Notes under the pieces: generated by a model
What the model saw: only the letters and a program-made list of their open reading frames with translations
The model's database searches: none
Told to the model about the DNA's origin: nothing
Shown here: in pieces, positions 46,991-58,081 of the stretch
Layout: each line of letters begins with the position of its first letter
Numbering within the stretch: position 1 is the stretch's first letter
Made by a program: the position numbers and the translations under genes
Assembly (NCBI GenBank): GCA_023055355.1
Contig: JALJCS010000051.1
Location: 1,984,001-2,048,000, forward strand
DNA: 64,000 bases
Direction of reading: 5' to 3'
DNA from: Agelaius tricolor
Lineage: Eukaryota > Chordata > Aves > Passeriformes > Icteridae

Positions 46991-47327
46991 CCACCTCTGG
47001 GCTGCTCCTCCACAAAGGGAAAAACCCAGGGCCTCAACAGTTTGTGTTCAGTGATAGTACAAGTGGGAATCAGCCAGCTGCAGGTCCTAGGCACTGACAT
47101 TAAGCATCTCGTTCTTCTTAGGGACACTCAAGTAGCAGGAGTAATTTTCTGGTGTAATGTTTGACACCTAATCTGCAGCCAGGAATCAGTGCTCCAGATG
47201 ACTGAAGTTCTCCCATCCTGTATTTCCCTTTGTCATTCTCTTTCAGTGCAGAGATGTGACAAAACCAGAAAGTACAACTTGAGTCAATATTTACCTTCAA
47301 ACGAAATTCAGGACTTCCTCTCAAAGA

Positions 47328-47618
47328 CCAATGCTTTGCAACTTCAAGACTCCCTCACAGAAACCAATGTTCTGCAAATTTAGGAGTCCCTCACAAAGAC
47401 CAATGCTTTGCCAGTTCAGGACTCCCTCACAGAAACCAATGTTCTGTGAATTTAGGAGTCCCTCACAAAGACCAATGCTTTGTAAATTCAGGACTCCCTC
47501 ACAGAAACCAATGTTCTGTGAATTTAGGAGTCCCTAGCAAAAACCAATGTTGTGCGAGTTTCCGAGTTGCTCACAGAGACCAATTCTCCGCGAAATCACA
47601 GGACTCGTAGAGACCAAT
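47328..47618 (+). promoter_or_regulatory. Array of 9 CCAAT boxes at exact 36-bp spacing
   Basis: CCAAT begins at 47328, 47364, 47400, 47436, 47472, 47508, 47544, 47580 and 47614: seven intervals of 36, then 34. The last is again 111 bp before the X-box. Possible NF-Y array; binding untested. Confidence 0.6.
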
Positions 47619-47724
47619 CTCTGCGAACCATTCGCTTGGCTAATGCCGAGTGCGAATGAGCAGCAGCGCCGGCTGCGGGCGCTGAGGCCACGGCGCCGTC
47701 ACAGACGCTGAGGGCCCGGGCGCG

Positions 47725-47737
47725 GTTACCGGGCAAC
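47725..47737 (+). promoter_or_regulatory. RFX X-box, copy 2
   Basis: Identical GTTACCGGGCAAC in the duplicated block. Both copies keep it intact. Confidence 0.65.
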
Positions 47738-47909
47738 CGCGGCACCGAGCCTGGGGCCGGCCCGGCCCGGGCCGCGCTGCTTTGCAGAGGACATTGGCAC
47801 TTTTGCTGCTGACTTGGCTTTAGTGCTTTCTGACGAGTCTTTCTGTATTTATGAAAGATTAAAATGTGGTGATAAAGGCACCTACAGCACTGCTCTTTGT
47901 ATAGCACTA

Positions 47910-48330
47910 GGATGCTATCCTGGCTGGAGCCTCAGCAGGGGCTGAGGGAGCGGGGAAGGGGCTGAGCCTGGAGCAAAGGAGGCTCAGGGGGGCCCTTGTG
48001 GCTCTGCACAACTCCCTGCCAGGAGGGGACAGCCGGGGGGTCGGGCTGTGCTCCCAGGGACAGGGACAGGAGCAGAGGGAACGGCCTCAGGCTGCGCTCA
48101 GGCTGGGCACCAGCAGGAATTTCCCCATGGAAAGGCTGCTCAGGCCTTGGCAGGGGCTGCCCAGGGAGCTTGGCAGTGCCCATCCCTGCAGGTGTCCCAG
48201 GAAGGGCTGGAGGTGGCACTCAGGGCTCTGGGCTGGGGACAAGGTGGGCATCGGGCACAGCTGGGACTCCGTGGTCTCAGGGAGCTTTCCCAACCTTGAT
48301 GATTTCATGAGTCTGTGATTCTATGAAGGG
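47910..48330 (+). mobile_element. CR1 LINE fragment, 3' end
   Basis: Plus-strand CR1 ORF2 C-terminal region ('GGCTGAGCCTGGAGCAAAGG', 'ACAACTCCCTGCCAGG') through the 3' tail ending TGATTTCATGAGTCTGTGATTCTATGA. Confidence 0.9.
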
Positions 48331-49855
48331 ATGATTCAAAACAGATTTTAACTCCAAATATATCATACACAAATATTACAAAGGTCAAAATTCACGTGAA
48401 AGAAATTTAAGATTATTCTTTAAGATTGAAATAATCATATGTCAATGTTGCATACAACATTGTTACATACAATATTGTAAAGCCGTATAAAAGAAGAGCT
48501 TTGTTACCCTTGTAAAATTATGGCTCAGGCCTGCTGCTTCAGCTAAGTACAGCTAACAGCTAGCCTGACAAGTTCCTGTGAGAAAGGAGAAGAAAGAAGA
48601 AGAAAGACTTCTACCCACAGCTTCTATCCAGGAGACAAGAATGTAAACCTCGTTAGGGAGGAAAGGTTTTGACTAACGTGTACTTTAGCAACTACCAACC
48701 AATGAACCGAATTGCAGTAAATTACTAACCAATTAAAATGAAAGACAATGCCTTTAGAAAACCATCTAAATGTGAGCTGTGAAGAATAAAGATGGGCTGT
48801 TGTGCATGAAGATAGCGACATGTAAGGACAGCATTACATTAACTACCCTTGGGTTTAACATCTTCAGTGAAAAGTTAAACTGGACCTGTCTATTAGGAAA
48901 GGATTATTGGTTCAAATTTTCTTGTCCTTGAAGAGAATTCAAAAGTCTTTATAGATATATTACTGCTTATGTAAATACAAACACCTTCATGTTAACATGT
49001 AGAGATACATTCTGATTAACATTATTGACAGACCAATGGAAGAGGAAAAATAATCAGATTTTATAGGCTGACTTCTTCCCTCTAATACCTGGCCTTTCTG
49101 GCTGAGATGCCAGACTCATGACCATACTGCTTAATTCTTTTTCAGTTAAAGATGATGCAGAGTTGTGAGAAAAGCTGTGCCTCCAATGAGGCCTGGCCTT
49201 GTACACATCTCGTAAAAAAGATATTTCTGTGTTTGAAGTTTCTCAAAAGGCAGATCTTTGCCGTGGAAATGCAACTCTCAGTCAGTGACTGTGTTGGCAG
49301 AAGATGAAATAAAATGCAGCTTGTGCCTTTTCTGTGTTTATCTTTTTGTGTGCGGGTTTTAGAGTTTGTTTTGTGTTGCTGCCTTTGCCCTGCTCTTTTC
49401 CCCGCGGGTGTTTTGGGGGAGCAGAGGTGCAGCGGCCCCGGGGGCGCTGTGGCGGCCGAGCCAGGCGAGCCCAGAGCGGGCCGCATTCACGGCCGCAGGG
49501 CCCTGCTGGGATCCATGGATAATGAGAGGATTGGCCCGCGCAATGAAGGGATGACTATTGTGTGAATATTAAGAGAAGCTTTATTGATGTGTAGTTATGT
49601 CATTGCACTTTAAATGTCCTCTCTTCTCCCCATAGTTTCCCTTTATTGTAGGGCTTTCCCTCTGCCCTGTGGGCGGCACAGGCCCCTGCTCTGGCGCAGA
49701 GCTGCTTGATTACTTCTGTCTGATAGGAGGCAGGAGCCTTACCTACTGTGTTTGTGCGCCTTGAAAACGTGTTGCTATAGGGTTTTTTTAAGTTTATTTC
49801 GTTTTCTGACTAAATTCTGATTGTTTTATATAGTTTTACAGTTACTGGAGAGATT
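48331..49855. other. AT-rich intergenic DNA with LTR-like parts and a small CpG-rich patch
   Basis: 48480-48840 has a TATA-like GTATAAAAG and an AATAAA near 48786 and may be a degenerate LTR (unproven). 49400-49520 is a short CpG-rich patch. No gene or conserved exon is seen on either strand. Confidence 0.45.
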
Positions 49856-50697
49856 GAAAAGCGGTAAATGCAACGCCTTATTACCTATCAAATTTTAACA
49901 TGGTCTGATATTTTTAACAAGAATGCTAACAAATTTGCCATATAAAATGATGCCAGATACAGTCACAAAAAGCTGTTGGGTTGTTCAGCAATATGCTAAA
50001 TTGCACGTTATTATATTTATTTTTCAGTAACCCTGCACTTTAAAAAGTCGTACTGAATTTCTGTTTCCATGGAATTTGCAGTTCCCATGAGTTTTTCTCA
50101 TAACTGATTTACTTAGAATTCTAATATGCTTTTTACAACTTTAATCCCTCCAGTACACCATCATGCTGTTATTTCATTTATGGCTTATTCACCTTTCAGT
50201 TGTCTAACAGATAATAACCAGTGAAAACCTTCATGAGATAATACCCTCACAAGAGTGAGCTGTTTCAACATCAGAACATAGGAGCCTTTTTTAAATGAAT
50301 GAAAAGGGGGAGATGTCATAGACAGGTAGAATAATGATAAAAGAAAGGCCTTATGAAATCAGGCCTTGTTCTGCAATATTAACAGCTGGCCTGTCATCTC
50401 TTCTAAGTGCAGAGAAGCAGTTACAAGTTCCCATGTGAAGCTATTTTGAGAATGAGAGTTTGTTAACAATCTATTCTGAGGGTGAAAAACAAATGTACCT
50501 GCAACAACAAGGGATTTGTCCCATGAGAATCAGTGCAGAGAACAAGTAAACAATACAATAGAGAGATTTGATGCACAAGTAAAATATATTTTATTAACCA
50601 ATAGCGTAATTAGAAAGAAATCTATTAACTAATTAAAGTTGGACACGAGGTCTGAAACTGTAGAAACTGAGTTGAGTGAATAAAGAATAATCTTTCC
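49856..50697 (+). mobile_element. ERV env remnant, polypurine tract and truncated LTR (unit B copy)
   Basis: Matches 13563-13925 and then 16010-16507, with the intervening 2.1 kb absent. The polypurine tract lies at about 50302-50313 and the LTR start TGTCATAGACAGG at 50314. It abuts the Lys-rich HYDIN exon in the same orientation and position as in unit A. Frames are broken; no protein is made. Confidence 0.7.
50590..50595 (-). terminator. Antisense poly(A) signal downstream of HYDIN unit B
   Basis: TTTATT on the plus strand reads AATAAA on the minus strand, 232 bases past the unit B stop and in the sequence shared with 16398-16403. Confidence 0.4.
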
Positions 50698-50826
50698 CTG
50701 CCTGAAAAAACTGAGTCCCAAGAAGGGGTAACCTCCCCATCAGCACAGATGATACCCAGTCATTGTGGAACATCATCATCTGACTGTCCCCTCTGTCACT
50801 TTGCTTTGCATCTCCAGCTGAGATGA

Positions 50827-51601
50827 CTAAAGATTGCTTTGGTCTCTACATTTTTGTTCAGGTTTCTTCTTCACCTTCTCCTGAGGCTTATTGGTCTTCT
50901 GACCTTGGTTTCCAGCTGCATGCTGGAACTTGTTTCCCTTTTGGATCACAGGTATCTGCACAGTACCCTGAACTCTGTTCCAGTAGGAGAAATTCTGCTG
51001 CAATGACTCATAGATCTGAAACTTCTGGATCAAGTTCTCCATCTCAGCTGCGTCCTCTGGGATTTCAGTTTCTCCCTTCTTTGGGGCTTTGGTTCTCCCC
51101 TTCTTTTGGGCTTTGGTTCCCCCCTTCTCTGGGGCTTTGGTTTCATCCTTCTTTGAGGTTTTGGGTTCCCCCTTCTCTGGGGCTTTTGCTTCCCCCTTCT
51201 TTGGAGCTTTGGTTTCCTTCTCTGGGAATTTCGTTGCCTTTCTCTCTGGGGATTTCGTTTCCTTTTCTGGAGGTTTGTTTTTCTTCTCTGGGGGTTCGGT
51301 TGCCTTCTTTAGGATTTTCGTCTCCTTCTTCTCTGGGGGTTTGGTTTCCTTCTTTTCTGGAGGTTTGTTTTTCTTCTCTGGGATCATGGTTTCCTTCCTC
51401 TCTGGAGCCTTGGTTTCCTTCTTCTCTGGGGGTTTGGTTTTCCCCTTCTCTGGTTTTGGAGGTTGCTTCCCCACAGAGACACCCTTCTTGTCCTTCTTCC
51501 GCTTCTCTTCCTCCTTCCGCCTTTCTTCCTCCTTCCGCCTCTCTTCCTCCTCTAAGGCTTTTGCCTCCTCCTCACGCTTTTGAGCCAGCTGCTTCAGCTC
51601 C
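50827..51601 (-). CDS. HYDIN: HYDIN unit B exon 13 (Lys/Glu/Pro-rich region, terminal as read)
   Basis: The acceptor is GTTTGCTGAAG; the first AG of unit A's NAGNAG pair is mutated here (CTG), leaving the downstream AAG and the same frame. It encodes an EEEAKALEEEERRKEEERRK-type charged helix, then KQPPKPEKG and about eighteen repeats of the PEKKETK type. It keeps a conserved C-terminal part, KFQIYESLQQNFSYWNRVQG, that unit A has lost. Possible donors near AAG|GTGAAG (PQEK|VKK) could continue the gene, but read-through ends at the stop 50827-50829. Confidence 0.83.
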
Positions 51602-52857
51602 CTTCAGCAAACAAAACAGAAAAAATCGCTGAGAGTCCCCACCAGAAACTTGGGCTCAGCAGTCCTGGCCGGCCCTGCACTTCATTCCTTGACCCTGAGG
51701 CCAGGCAGAACCACGAGACCATTTCCGTGAATTTTTCTCAACCCACAGAGGTTGGGAACATCCCAAGTGATGCCATTGGTGCAAGGGGACCTCCAGGACC
51801 AGCCAAACCTGAACCTTGCCATCATAAGGTCTTGGCTGTGCAAGCTCCCTCTTAAGGCACAGCCAGACACCTCCAGCCCACTGCCAAAGGCTGATCCAGC
51901 AGCTCTCTGTGCTGATGCCTGAAAATGCTCTTTGTCTCTTGATTTCCCAGTTTAAAGCAGATCACAGATTGCTGACATCTGCTTATCTCTCCTACAATTC
52001 TCACTCAGCTCATTCAGCACCCCTCAGGGCACAGCCTGCTCCTTAATGAGAATAATCCTATCAGTCAGAAAGCAAAGGCTGCAGGAACTCCTCTCCTGCA
52101 AGACAGGCTCTTGTCAGCCAGATTTCCTGCAGGAACCCAGCTGTGAGCAAGCAAACCGGTGCTCTCTGCCATGAAAGCCATCTGAAACAGCCTCATCTGT
52201 CTCCTCCCCATGAAACCAACTTCAGCCTGGGCTGAAGGAAGTGCTGATACACAGACTTGCTTTAACCAGCCTCCACTCTCAGCTCCACACTTTGCCTGTG
52301 TGTCCTGAGCTGGGCTGCCTTGCTGGAGCTGAGCTTCTCCTGGGCTGGCCTACTGCTGCAGCTGAAGGGGAGCCTAAAGGACGTGAGCTTCTGTGGGTGG
52401 TGTCCCACCAGAAGGAGAAGCCTGGCAGATCAGCATTGCAAGGACTTGCAATGCTGTGGCAGGAGCAGGACCCAAACCAAGCTTTGCTCTGTGCCCCACA
52501 CCTGCCCATACCACAATCCCACTGTTTTGGTGAAGGGAGATGATCAAGAAGGTGCAACTCAACACCATGGACCTAAAGACACCTCTAGAGGCAGTGCCAA
52601 GGCAAGCCCAGAGCCCAGCTCCCTGCAGGCAGCATCTAAGCCAGGAGGGCTCAGCACTCCAATAGAGAAGAAGATCTTCTGTCTCAACAGAAGAAGGTCC
52701 TTCCTCTCTTGGGAGCCAGGGAGCTCAGAATGGCCATCCCTGTGCTGCTTCTGGCCTTTGCTATCCAGCACCTCTGAGCTCAGAGTCCTTGGAGCAGGGA
52801 AGCCCTCCAGGGACAATAACCCATGGAACAGCAGTAACCCATGGAAGCCTTACTCAC

Positions 52858-52939
52858 CTTTTCCTCCGTATGAGCTTCCTTTCCAGTATTATTTTATCCA
52901 CTTCTGCTTTCCTCTGCAGAGCTTTCTCTCGCTGCAGTT
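52858..52939 (-). CDS. HYDIN: HYDIN unit B exon 12
   Basis: The acceptor GTGCTAAAG has only a modest pyrimidine tract. Donor AAAAG|GTGAGT. 82 bases, phase 1 to 2. Basic helix LQREKALQRKAEVDKIILER. Its 3' tail and donor intron are what unit A's fused exon retains. Confidence 0.82.
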
Positions 52940-53520
52940 CTTTAGCACAAAGAGGAGAAACCATGAGTGACTGCAAGCTGACCTGGGTGCTCTGGGTCAG
53001 CTGCAAGGATTCACAGCTTTTCCTGACCCAGCCTATCATCCCAGGAGATATTGGGGAGCTTGTATCCCTCCCCAGAATTCAGACAATCCCCCAAGCTATG
53101 GCCGGGCAGTAAAGTCCCCATGCCCTCGGATCCCAGGAAAGGAGACTCGGTGAAAGCAAGATGAGATTGTTCTTTTGTTGCTAGGAAGGTGCAAATATAA
53201 AAGAGCCAGTGATATTAGACCTGGTCCTACTGGCTGAGGAACTCATCCAGCCCTAGTCTTTGTGGCTAAGGGACACAAAGAAATATCCTGATTATTTCCC
53301 CAGTCTATGGCAGGCAGATAGGAGCTTGCTTTGGCTACACTCAGGGTTGGTAGAGGATGCCACAGCCCTTCAGCCAAGAGCTCCTCCACCAAGCTGGGGA
53401 ACAGGCAGCTGCTAAAAGAATGGGCTTTCCCTGGAGAGCAAGGTGACAGAGAGAGTTCAGGGTGTATGGGCTGGACCACAGGCAAAACAGACACCACCAA
53501 ACCCTCACTGTTTTTCTGAC

Positions 53521-53719
53521 CTGCTGCTGCCTTGCCCATGGCCTTGGCCTCAGCCCTGGCCTTGGCTTCTGCCATGGGCTTGAGCTCTGCCTGTTGAGCC
53601 TTTGGCCTCCTGTGTGCTTCGTGGTCCTGCAGCACCTCTGGAGGCAGTGTCTCACCCATGGCACGTGGAGGCATAACAAAGCTCTTTTGGTACTCAGACC
53701 TTAGTGACATCTGCAGGAT
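53521..53719 (-). CDS. HYDIN: HYDIN unit B exon 11
   Basis: Acceptor CTCCACATACAG; donor GCAG|GTCAGA. 199 bases, phase 0 to 1. SEYQKSFVMPPRAMGETLPP, then an Ala/Lys/Glu-rich stretch. In mammals the sequence after 'LPPE' leads toward the adenylate-kinase-like domain, which is missing here. Confidence 0.85.
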
Positions 53720-53976
53720 CTGTATGTGGAGGGAAGAGAAACCATACGCAAGATTCCTTTTCTTGCCTTTCATCACACAGACTCAATCAACCCATTTTCT
53801 GTCTCCTCCCTTCCTCCCAATAACACCAACTATTTAGTTTAGGTCCTCCCACAGCATGTCAGCAGAGCTGGCTTTGCCCTGGGGATTGCCTTCATCTCCC
53901 TGGCACAAGCCTGGGAATGCTGGATTGCTGTCAATCTTGGGCAGCGTGTACATGGGGACCAGACCTGCCTTCTCAC

Positions 53977-54216
53977 CTTCTCCTCCTCAAGGTACTGCTC
54001 ATCAAAATCCAGTGAGTGAGACTCAGTGGGGAAGTTGCATGGGTTCTTCACCACCACTGTGGCCTCCACCCCATTGCTGTCCACCAGCATCCCTCCCATC
54101 TTTAGTGCTGGGGGTCTGAACTCCAACCGTGGCTCCAGACCTTGTCCTGAGAGGTGCAGCTTTAAGCGATTGCTGCTCCCACAAATGATAAACTCCAGCT
54201 CATTCTCGTAAGACCT
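53977..54216 (-). CDS. HYDIN: HYDIN unit B exon 10
   Basis: Acceptor CCTCTTTTCAG; donor GAAG|GTGAGA. 80 codons, phase 0. HLSGQGLEPRLEFRPPALKM and VKNPCNFPTESHSLDFDEQY are strongly HYDIN-like (GQGLEPRLEF; KNPCNFPIE). Confidence 0.95.
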
Positions 54217-55286
54217 CTGAAAAGAGGAAAGTGCAGAAAACTCATCCATGAAGTCCCAGGTGACAGGACCCCAAATACAACAAGGCTTGCCCCAAGGTCA
54301 GGGTGTTATCAGTCCCTCCAAGGTGAATGGAAACCAGATATTTACTTATGCTAGGGACTAGAGCATCTGTAGTAGTCTGCGTCTGAGTAACTGGGATGAA
54401 CGCTGGTGTGCACTGTAACTGGGTATTTGGGAATCAGATGGATGTATGTACAATGGACTGTCAGACATTTTCACCTAGTCATGCAGGAGTGCAGTGCTCA
54501 TGGGAAGGGCCCTCAGGGTTACAGTGTCCAGACACAGTCCTGGCACTGCTGCATCAGGCAAACACCAGCTCCACGAGAGAGGCAAATGAGCTCTCACTGG
54601 CAAGAAATAAGGGTCATCTTCTCTGCTTAGTGTCTGGCTCTGGTCCAAACCAGACACAAGATGGTTACATTTCTTGAGCAATTAAAAGATCCCTGGGACT
54701 GTGTGTGGGCACAGAAGCACTTGTGGCCATGCTGGTACATGCTGCCAGTTTCCGAGACCCAGCAGCCACAGGCAAACCACTTTTGGGAATGCTTTGTCCT
54801 TTAAGCTGAATCCCCAGCTGGACAGGAATGTGCAGGCAGGCCAGAGCCCCAGGGACTGCTGGCAGCACCCCACTACAGGTGACCGTCCTGCCGTGCCCAG
54901 GAAGGTGGGTGGTGGCTGTTTGGTCTGTCAGTCCTGCAGCAGGATGAGCCATTCCAGGATTATCCTCTGTGAGTGGGCAGCTGCTCTGCACTGAGTGTCA
55001 CAGCTGCAAATACAGCCAGGCAAGGGGGAGGCTGAGGGGAGTTGGGCACATCCCCCCCATGTGCCAAGAGGCAGCCTCAGAGCCCTGGTGCTCTCTGTGC
55101 AAGCTCCCTGTGGGCATTTCAAAGCACATCTCACACGAGTGCTCTGTGGGGTGAACTGAGCCACGCAGAGTATGAGGCTTGCAGAAAGCTCCCTGTGAAG
55201 GCAGAGCTCCTACCACACTCTCTGCACCAGGCCCTCATTTCCAGACAGCCCTGACAGCCTCCTGGGCTGACACCCACCAGTCTCAC

Positions 55287-55439
55287 CTCCTCCTCGGGTG
55301 TAAACTGGATTTGCAGATCCTGCCACTTCCCTGGATCAAGGGTTCCTTTGGAGGGCGTCACGTCAAAGGGACAGGGCTCATCCACCAGCACCTGCAGCTT
55401 CTGACGTACGGCTGGTGTCATGAATTTGAGGTGACTATT
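55287..55439 (-). CDS. HYDIN: HYDIN unit B exon 9
   Basis: Acceptor TTCTGTGCCCAG; donor GAG|GTGAGA. 51 codons, phase 0. MTPAVRQKLQVLVDEPCPFD and SKGTLDPGKWQDLQIQFTPE, with a typical ASH 'GTLDPG' turn. Confidence 0.92.
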
Positions 55440-55804
55440 CTGGGCACAGAAACCAATCATGTGAGGTCTCCTCGTGTTCTGAGACACTGACATGGAGCTG
55501 AGAGCACCCACAGCCAAACCAAGTGTGGCCCCAAAGCCCAGAGCTGGAGGGAAGCCCTGGAGACAGGGCAGGCAGATAGGGAACTACTGTCCTCAGAGGA
55601 GGAAGAGGAATGGGTGAAGATGGCAGCAAAGCAAAGCATCAGCTAATGGAACAGGTTGAGGCAAACCAGCCTTGATCTAGACCCTCAGAACTTTCCTCAA
55701 ACACACTGTAGACTCAAGTGCTCAGGCAGCCACAGGAGCAGAAAGAGCAAGAGTCACAAAGAAAACCCGACCAAGTTCCGTGTTTAATGTGGCCTGTGCT
55801 TTAC

Positions 55805-55996
55805 CTTCAGAGCAGGCTTGTTGGAAGCAATGAACCATTTGCAGGATTCTGGGAACCGGTTGTAGAGTTGGATGGTCTCAACCTGGCACTGCCCAACAGG
55901 GATGTCAGAGAACTGCAGTCTGTTCTTGGTGAGGGTGAGTGACACTTCAGACACAGTGGCATGGATGCGGATGCTGTACATAGGGCCTTCTGTCAC
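55805..55996 (-). CDS. HYDIN: HYDIN unit B exon 8
   Basis: Acceptor CCTTCTCCAG; donor GAAG|GTAAAG. 64 codons, phase 0. VTEGPMYSIRIHATVSEVSL and VGQCQVETIQLYNRFPESCK match HYDIN's GQCLVETIQL motif. Confidence 0.95.
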
Positions 55997-56083
55997 CTGG
56001 AGAAGGACAGAGGATTCAGCAGAGGGTGCGGGTGACATCTGCTGCTGTGCCCAGCCTGCTGCCTGCCCCAAGAGCTGTGGTAC

Positions 56084-56205
56084 CTCTATGGGCAGCAGCA
56101 CTTCCACGTCACCATATGGCTTGTGGGCACTTTCAAAGCGCACGTCAAAGTCCACGCTGTTGTTGGGGGGCAGGCAAATCATCTGGTCCAGGCCCACGCT
56201 GAAAC
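56084..56205 (-). CDS. HYDIN: HYDIN unit B exon 7
   Basis: Acceptor ATCTGTTCAAG; donor GAG|GTACCA. 122 bases, phase 1 to 0. GFSVGLDQMICLPPNNSVDF and GDVEVLLPIE complete the ASH domain begun in exon 6. Confidence 0.92.
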
Positions 56206-56857
56206 CTTGAACAGATGAACACAAAGCAGCTGAGATACACACAAAACACAAAATGTGCACAAGCACGTTAAGGCCTTACAGGTGTCCTGGCTGAGAGGTC
56301 TGGCAAAAGCCCCACGCTGTGCTGTGACCTGGACAAAACTTAAGAGTGCACCTGAACACCCTTCAGACACAGTGAGCCACTGTGTGATGGAAGGGCAGCC
56401 TTGCCTCAAGGCCTCTTTGCCTCAAGGCCTCTTTTGGAAACCTCTTTTGATCCACCAGAGGATCTCACAGGCTGCTTCCTCAATAAAGACTGAATACAAG
56501 TGCTGTGACAGTGTGAACTCCAAACAAAGCACTTCCAAAACACAGCAGACCCCACTGGTTGGCAAAACAAGCCCACAGAGTGCCCAAAGAAACTTGCTGC
56601 TCGTGGGAGCCAAGGGGGGAAGATGCTGAGAGGTGACCAGGGTGATGAGTCCATTGGCCCCTGCACTGAAGCGTTGGGGCAGTCGCAGGCAGGCCAGGTC
56701 CCTGGGCATGGCTGGCCAGGAGAGCTCTGCCTCTAAAACTCCCAGCAGGGGCACTGAGAAGAAAAAGCTCAGAAACCTCCCCAGGTTCAGGGGCTTAAGC
56801 TAATCTGTCTGAGACACCTCCTTCAAGGCCACAGGAAGTGTCTCCAGCACTGCTTAC

Positions 56858-56994
56858 CTGTGTCCTGCAGGACAGATACATCGACCTTGAAGGACACATG
56901 GATCTGCCCAGGGTTGGTGATCTTCAGAGAGCGTGTCTCAGTGTAACCCCTAAGGACAGGGCCCATGTCCAGGACATACTGGGGCAGCTCAACT
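56858..56994 (-). CDS. HYDIN: HYDIN unit B exon 6
   Basis: Acceptor ATTCCTTGCAG; donor CACAG|GTAAGC. 137 bases, phase 2 to 1. VELPQYVLDMGPVLRGYTET and NPGQIHVSFKVDVSVLQDTG, an ASH N-terminal half. Confidence 0.92.
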
Positions 56995-57947
56995 CTGCAA
57001 GGAATAAGGACAGTCCTTAAACCACAGCCTGGCTACACATCCAAGTGGATGGAGGATACAAATACAGCGGCTATTTCTTTATTCACTGCTGTAAAAACTC
57101 AGCTCAAGCCCATGAAACCCTTAGCCTGACCACCTGGCAATGACTTTGGGAAGTCAGGAGGAGTGCAGGCCCTAGGTTTGATCAGCTACTAATGGTACCT
57201 GAAAATAAAATTAGTTTAAAATGGACACTGGCCACAGCTCGTCTGCCATGAAAAGCCAGTCTAGGTGAGTCCACTGGGCCTCCACTGCTCTCAGTGGAAC
57301 TGCCTAGCCTGGTGTACAGCCTGAGCCTGAAATTGCTTTGAGGTCTAGGAATAAGGTTTGCCTGCACAGGAAATCTTCATTGCTCTGCAACCAGACCACA
57401 TGAGCTGCTCTGCAGAGCATCTTCTTCCTGAATTGAAGCCTCCCATGCTTGTGCTGCATCATGATGGTGCAAAGGGACAGGCCATGTCACCTGCCCTGCC
57501 ACCCCACCAGGATTCAAACCATTTGATGTTGGGTTTTAAAGGGTTTGCTGACATGTGCAGCTCCCTTCTCCTTTTGTTCAGTGTCACAGCTGCACAGCTG
57601 TTAGTTGGAAGCAAGACTTCAGCTGGGAGTTGTCTCCTTCAGAGCTAGGCAGCAGGGACAGAATCTATGCTGTCTGGAAGGGCCTGAAGGTCTGCACTGG
57701 GTCCCCCAGCTCTAGGGACAGAACCCCACAGCTGTGGGGAGCTGAGCAGTCCAAAGCTCAGCGTGGTGCTGGGGAAGGGAGGACACTCCACTGCTCACAT
57801 GCAGCGTGTCACAGCCACCAGGACCAGACCCTTTCTGAAGTCCAGGCTGTTCCCAGCTCTGCAGAAACAGGGAGCTCTCAGGAGAAGGGGACATGGCTGG
57901 GTGTTCCCAAGGGGCACCTGGAGATGGGGATGGGAGTCCCTACTCAC

Positions 57948-58081
57948 TTGGCAAGACTCTGGCACAGCTCCTTGTCAGGGAACCTGCTCTTCAGGGGATG
58001 GGATGTGAGCTTTTGCTGCAGCTCCAGAGCAGCCTTCTCCATCAGCATCCTCATCATCTTTATCTGCAGCTGAGTGTCTGA
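57948..58081 (-). CDS. HYDIN: HYDIN unit B exon 5
   Basis: Acceptor TTTCTTCAG; donor CAA|GTGAGT. 134 bases, phase 0 to 2. Helical linker TQLQIKMMRMLMEKAALELQ, like the linker between ASH segments in HYDIN. Confidence 0.85.

Larger units (their letters stand above)
47207..47775. repeat. Promoter-like block, copy 2
   Basis: Tandem duplicate of 46275-46763 with two extra 36-bp CCAAT units. After the X-box the GC-rich stretch is cut at about 47775. Confidence 0.9.

Noticed and set aside
46593..47015. 140-codon minus-strand frame (Arg/Gly/Ala-rich) over the CpG island, partly repeated at 47596-47907
   Set aside because: The composition simply reflects GC-rich promoter DNA. There is no domain, and HYDIN's ATG exon is at 44638.
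46397..47618. Regular 36-bp repeats resembling a CRISPR array
   Set aside because: There are no unique spacers and the repeats are contiguous; the window is vertebrate. They are better read as a minisatellite of CCAAT boxes.
56637..56754. Minus-strand open stretch (GVLEAELSWPAMPRDLACLR) after a good acceptor, between HYDIN unit B exons 6 and 7
   Set aside because: Exons 6 and 7 join in phase and complete one ASH domain without it. It has only a weak donor (GTCACC) and no HYDIN resemblance.
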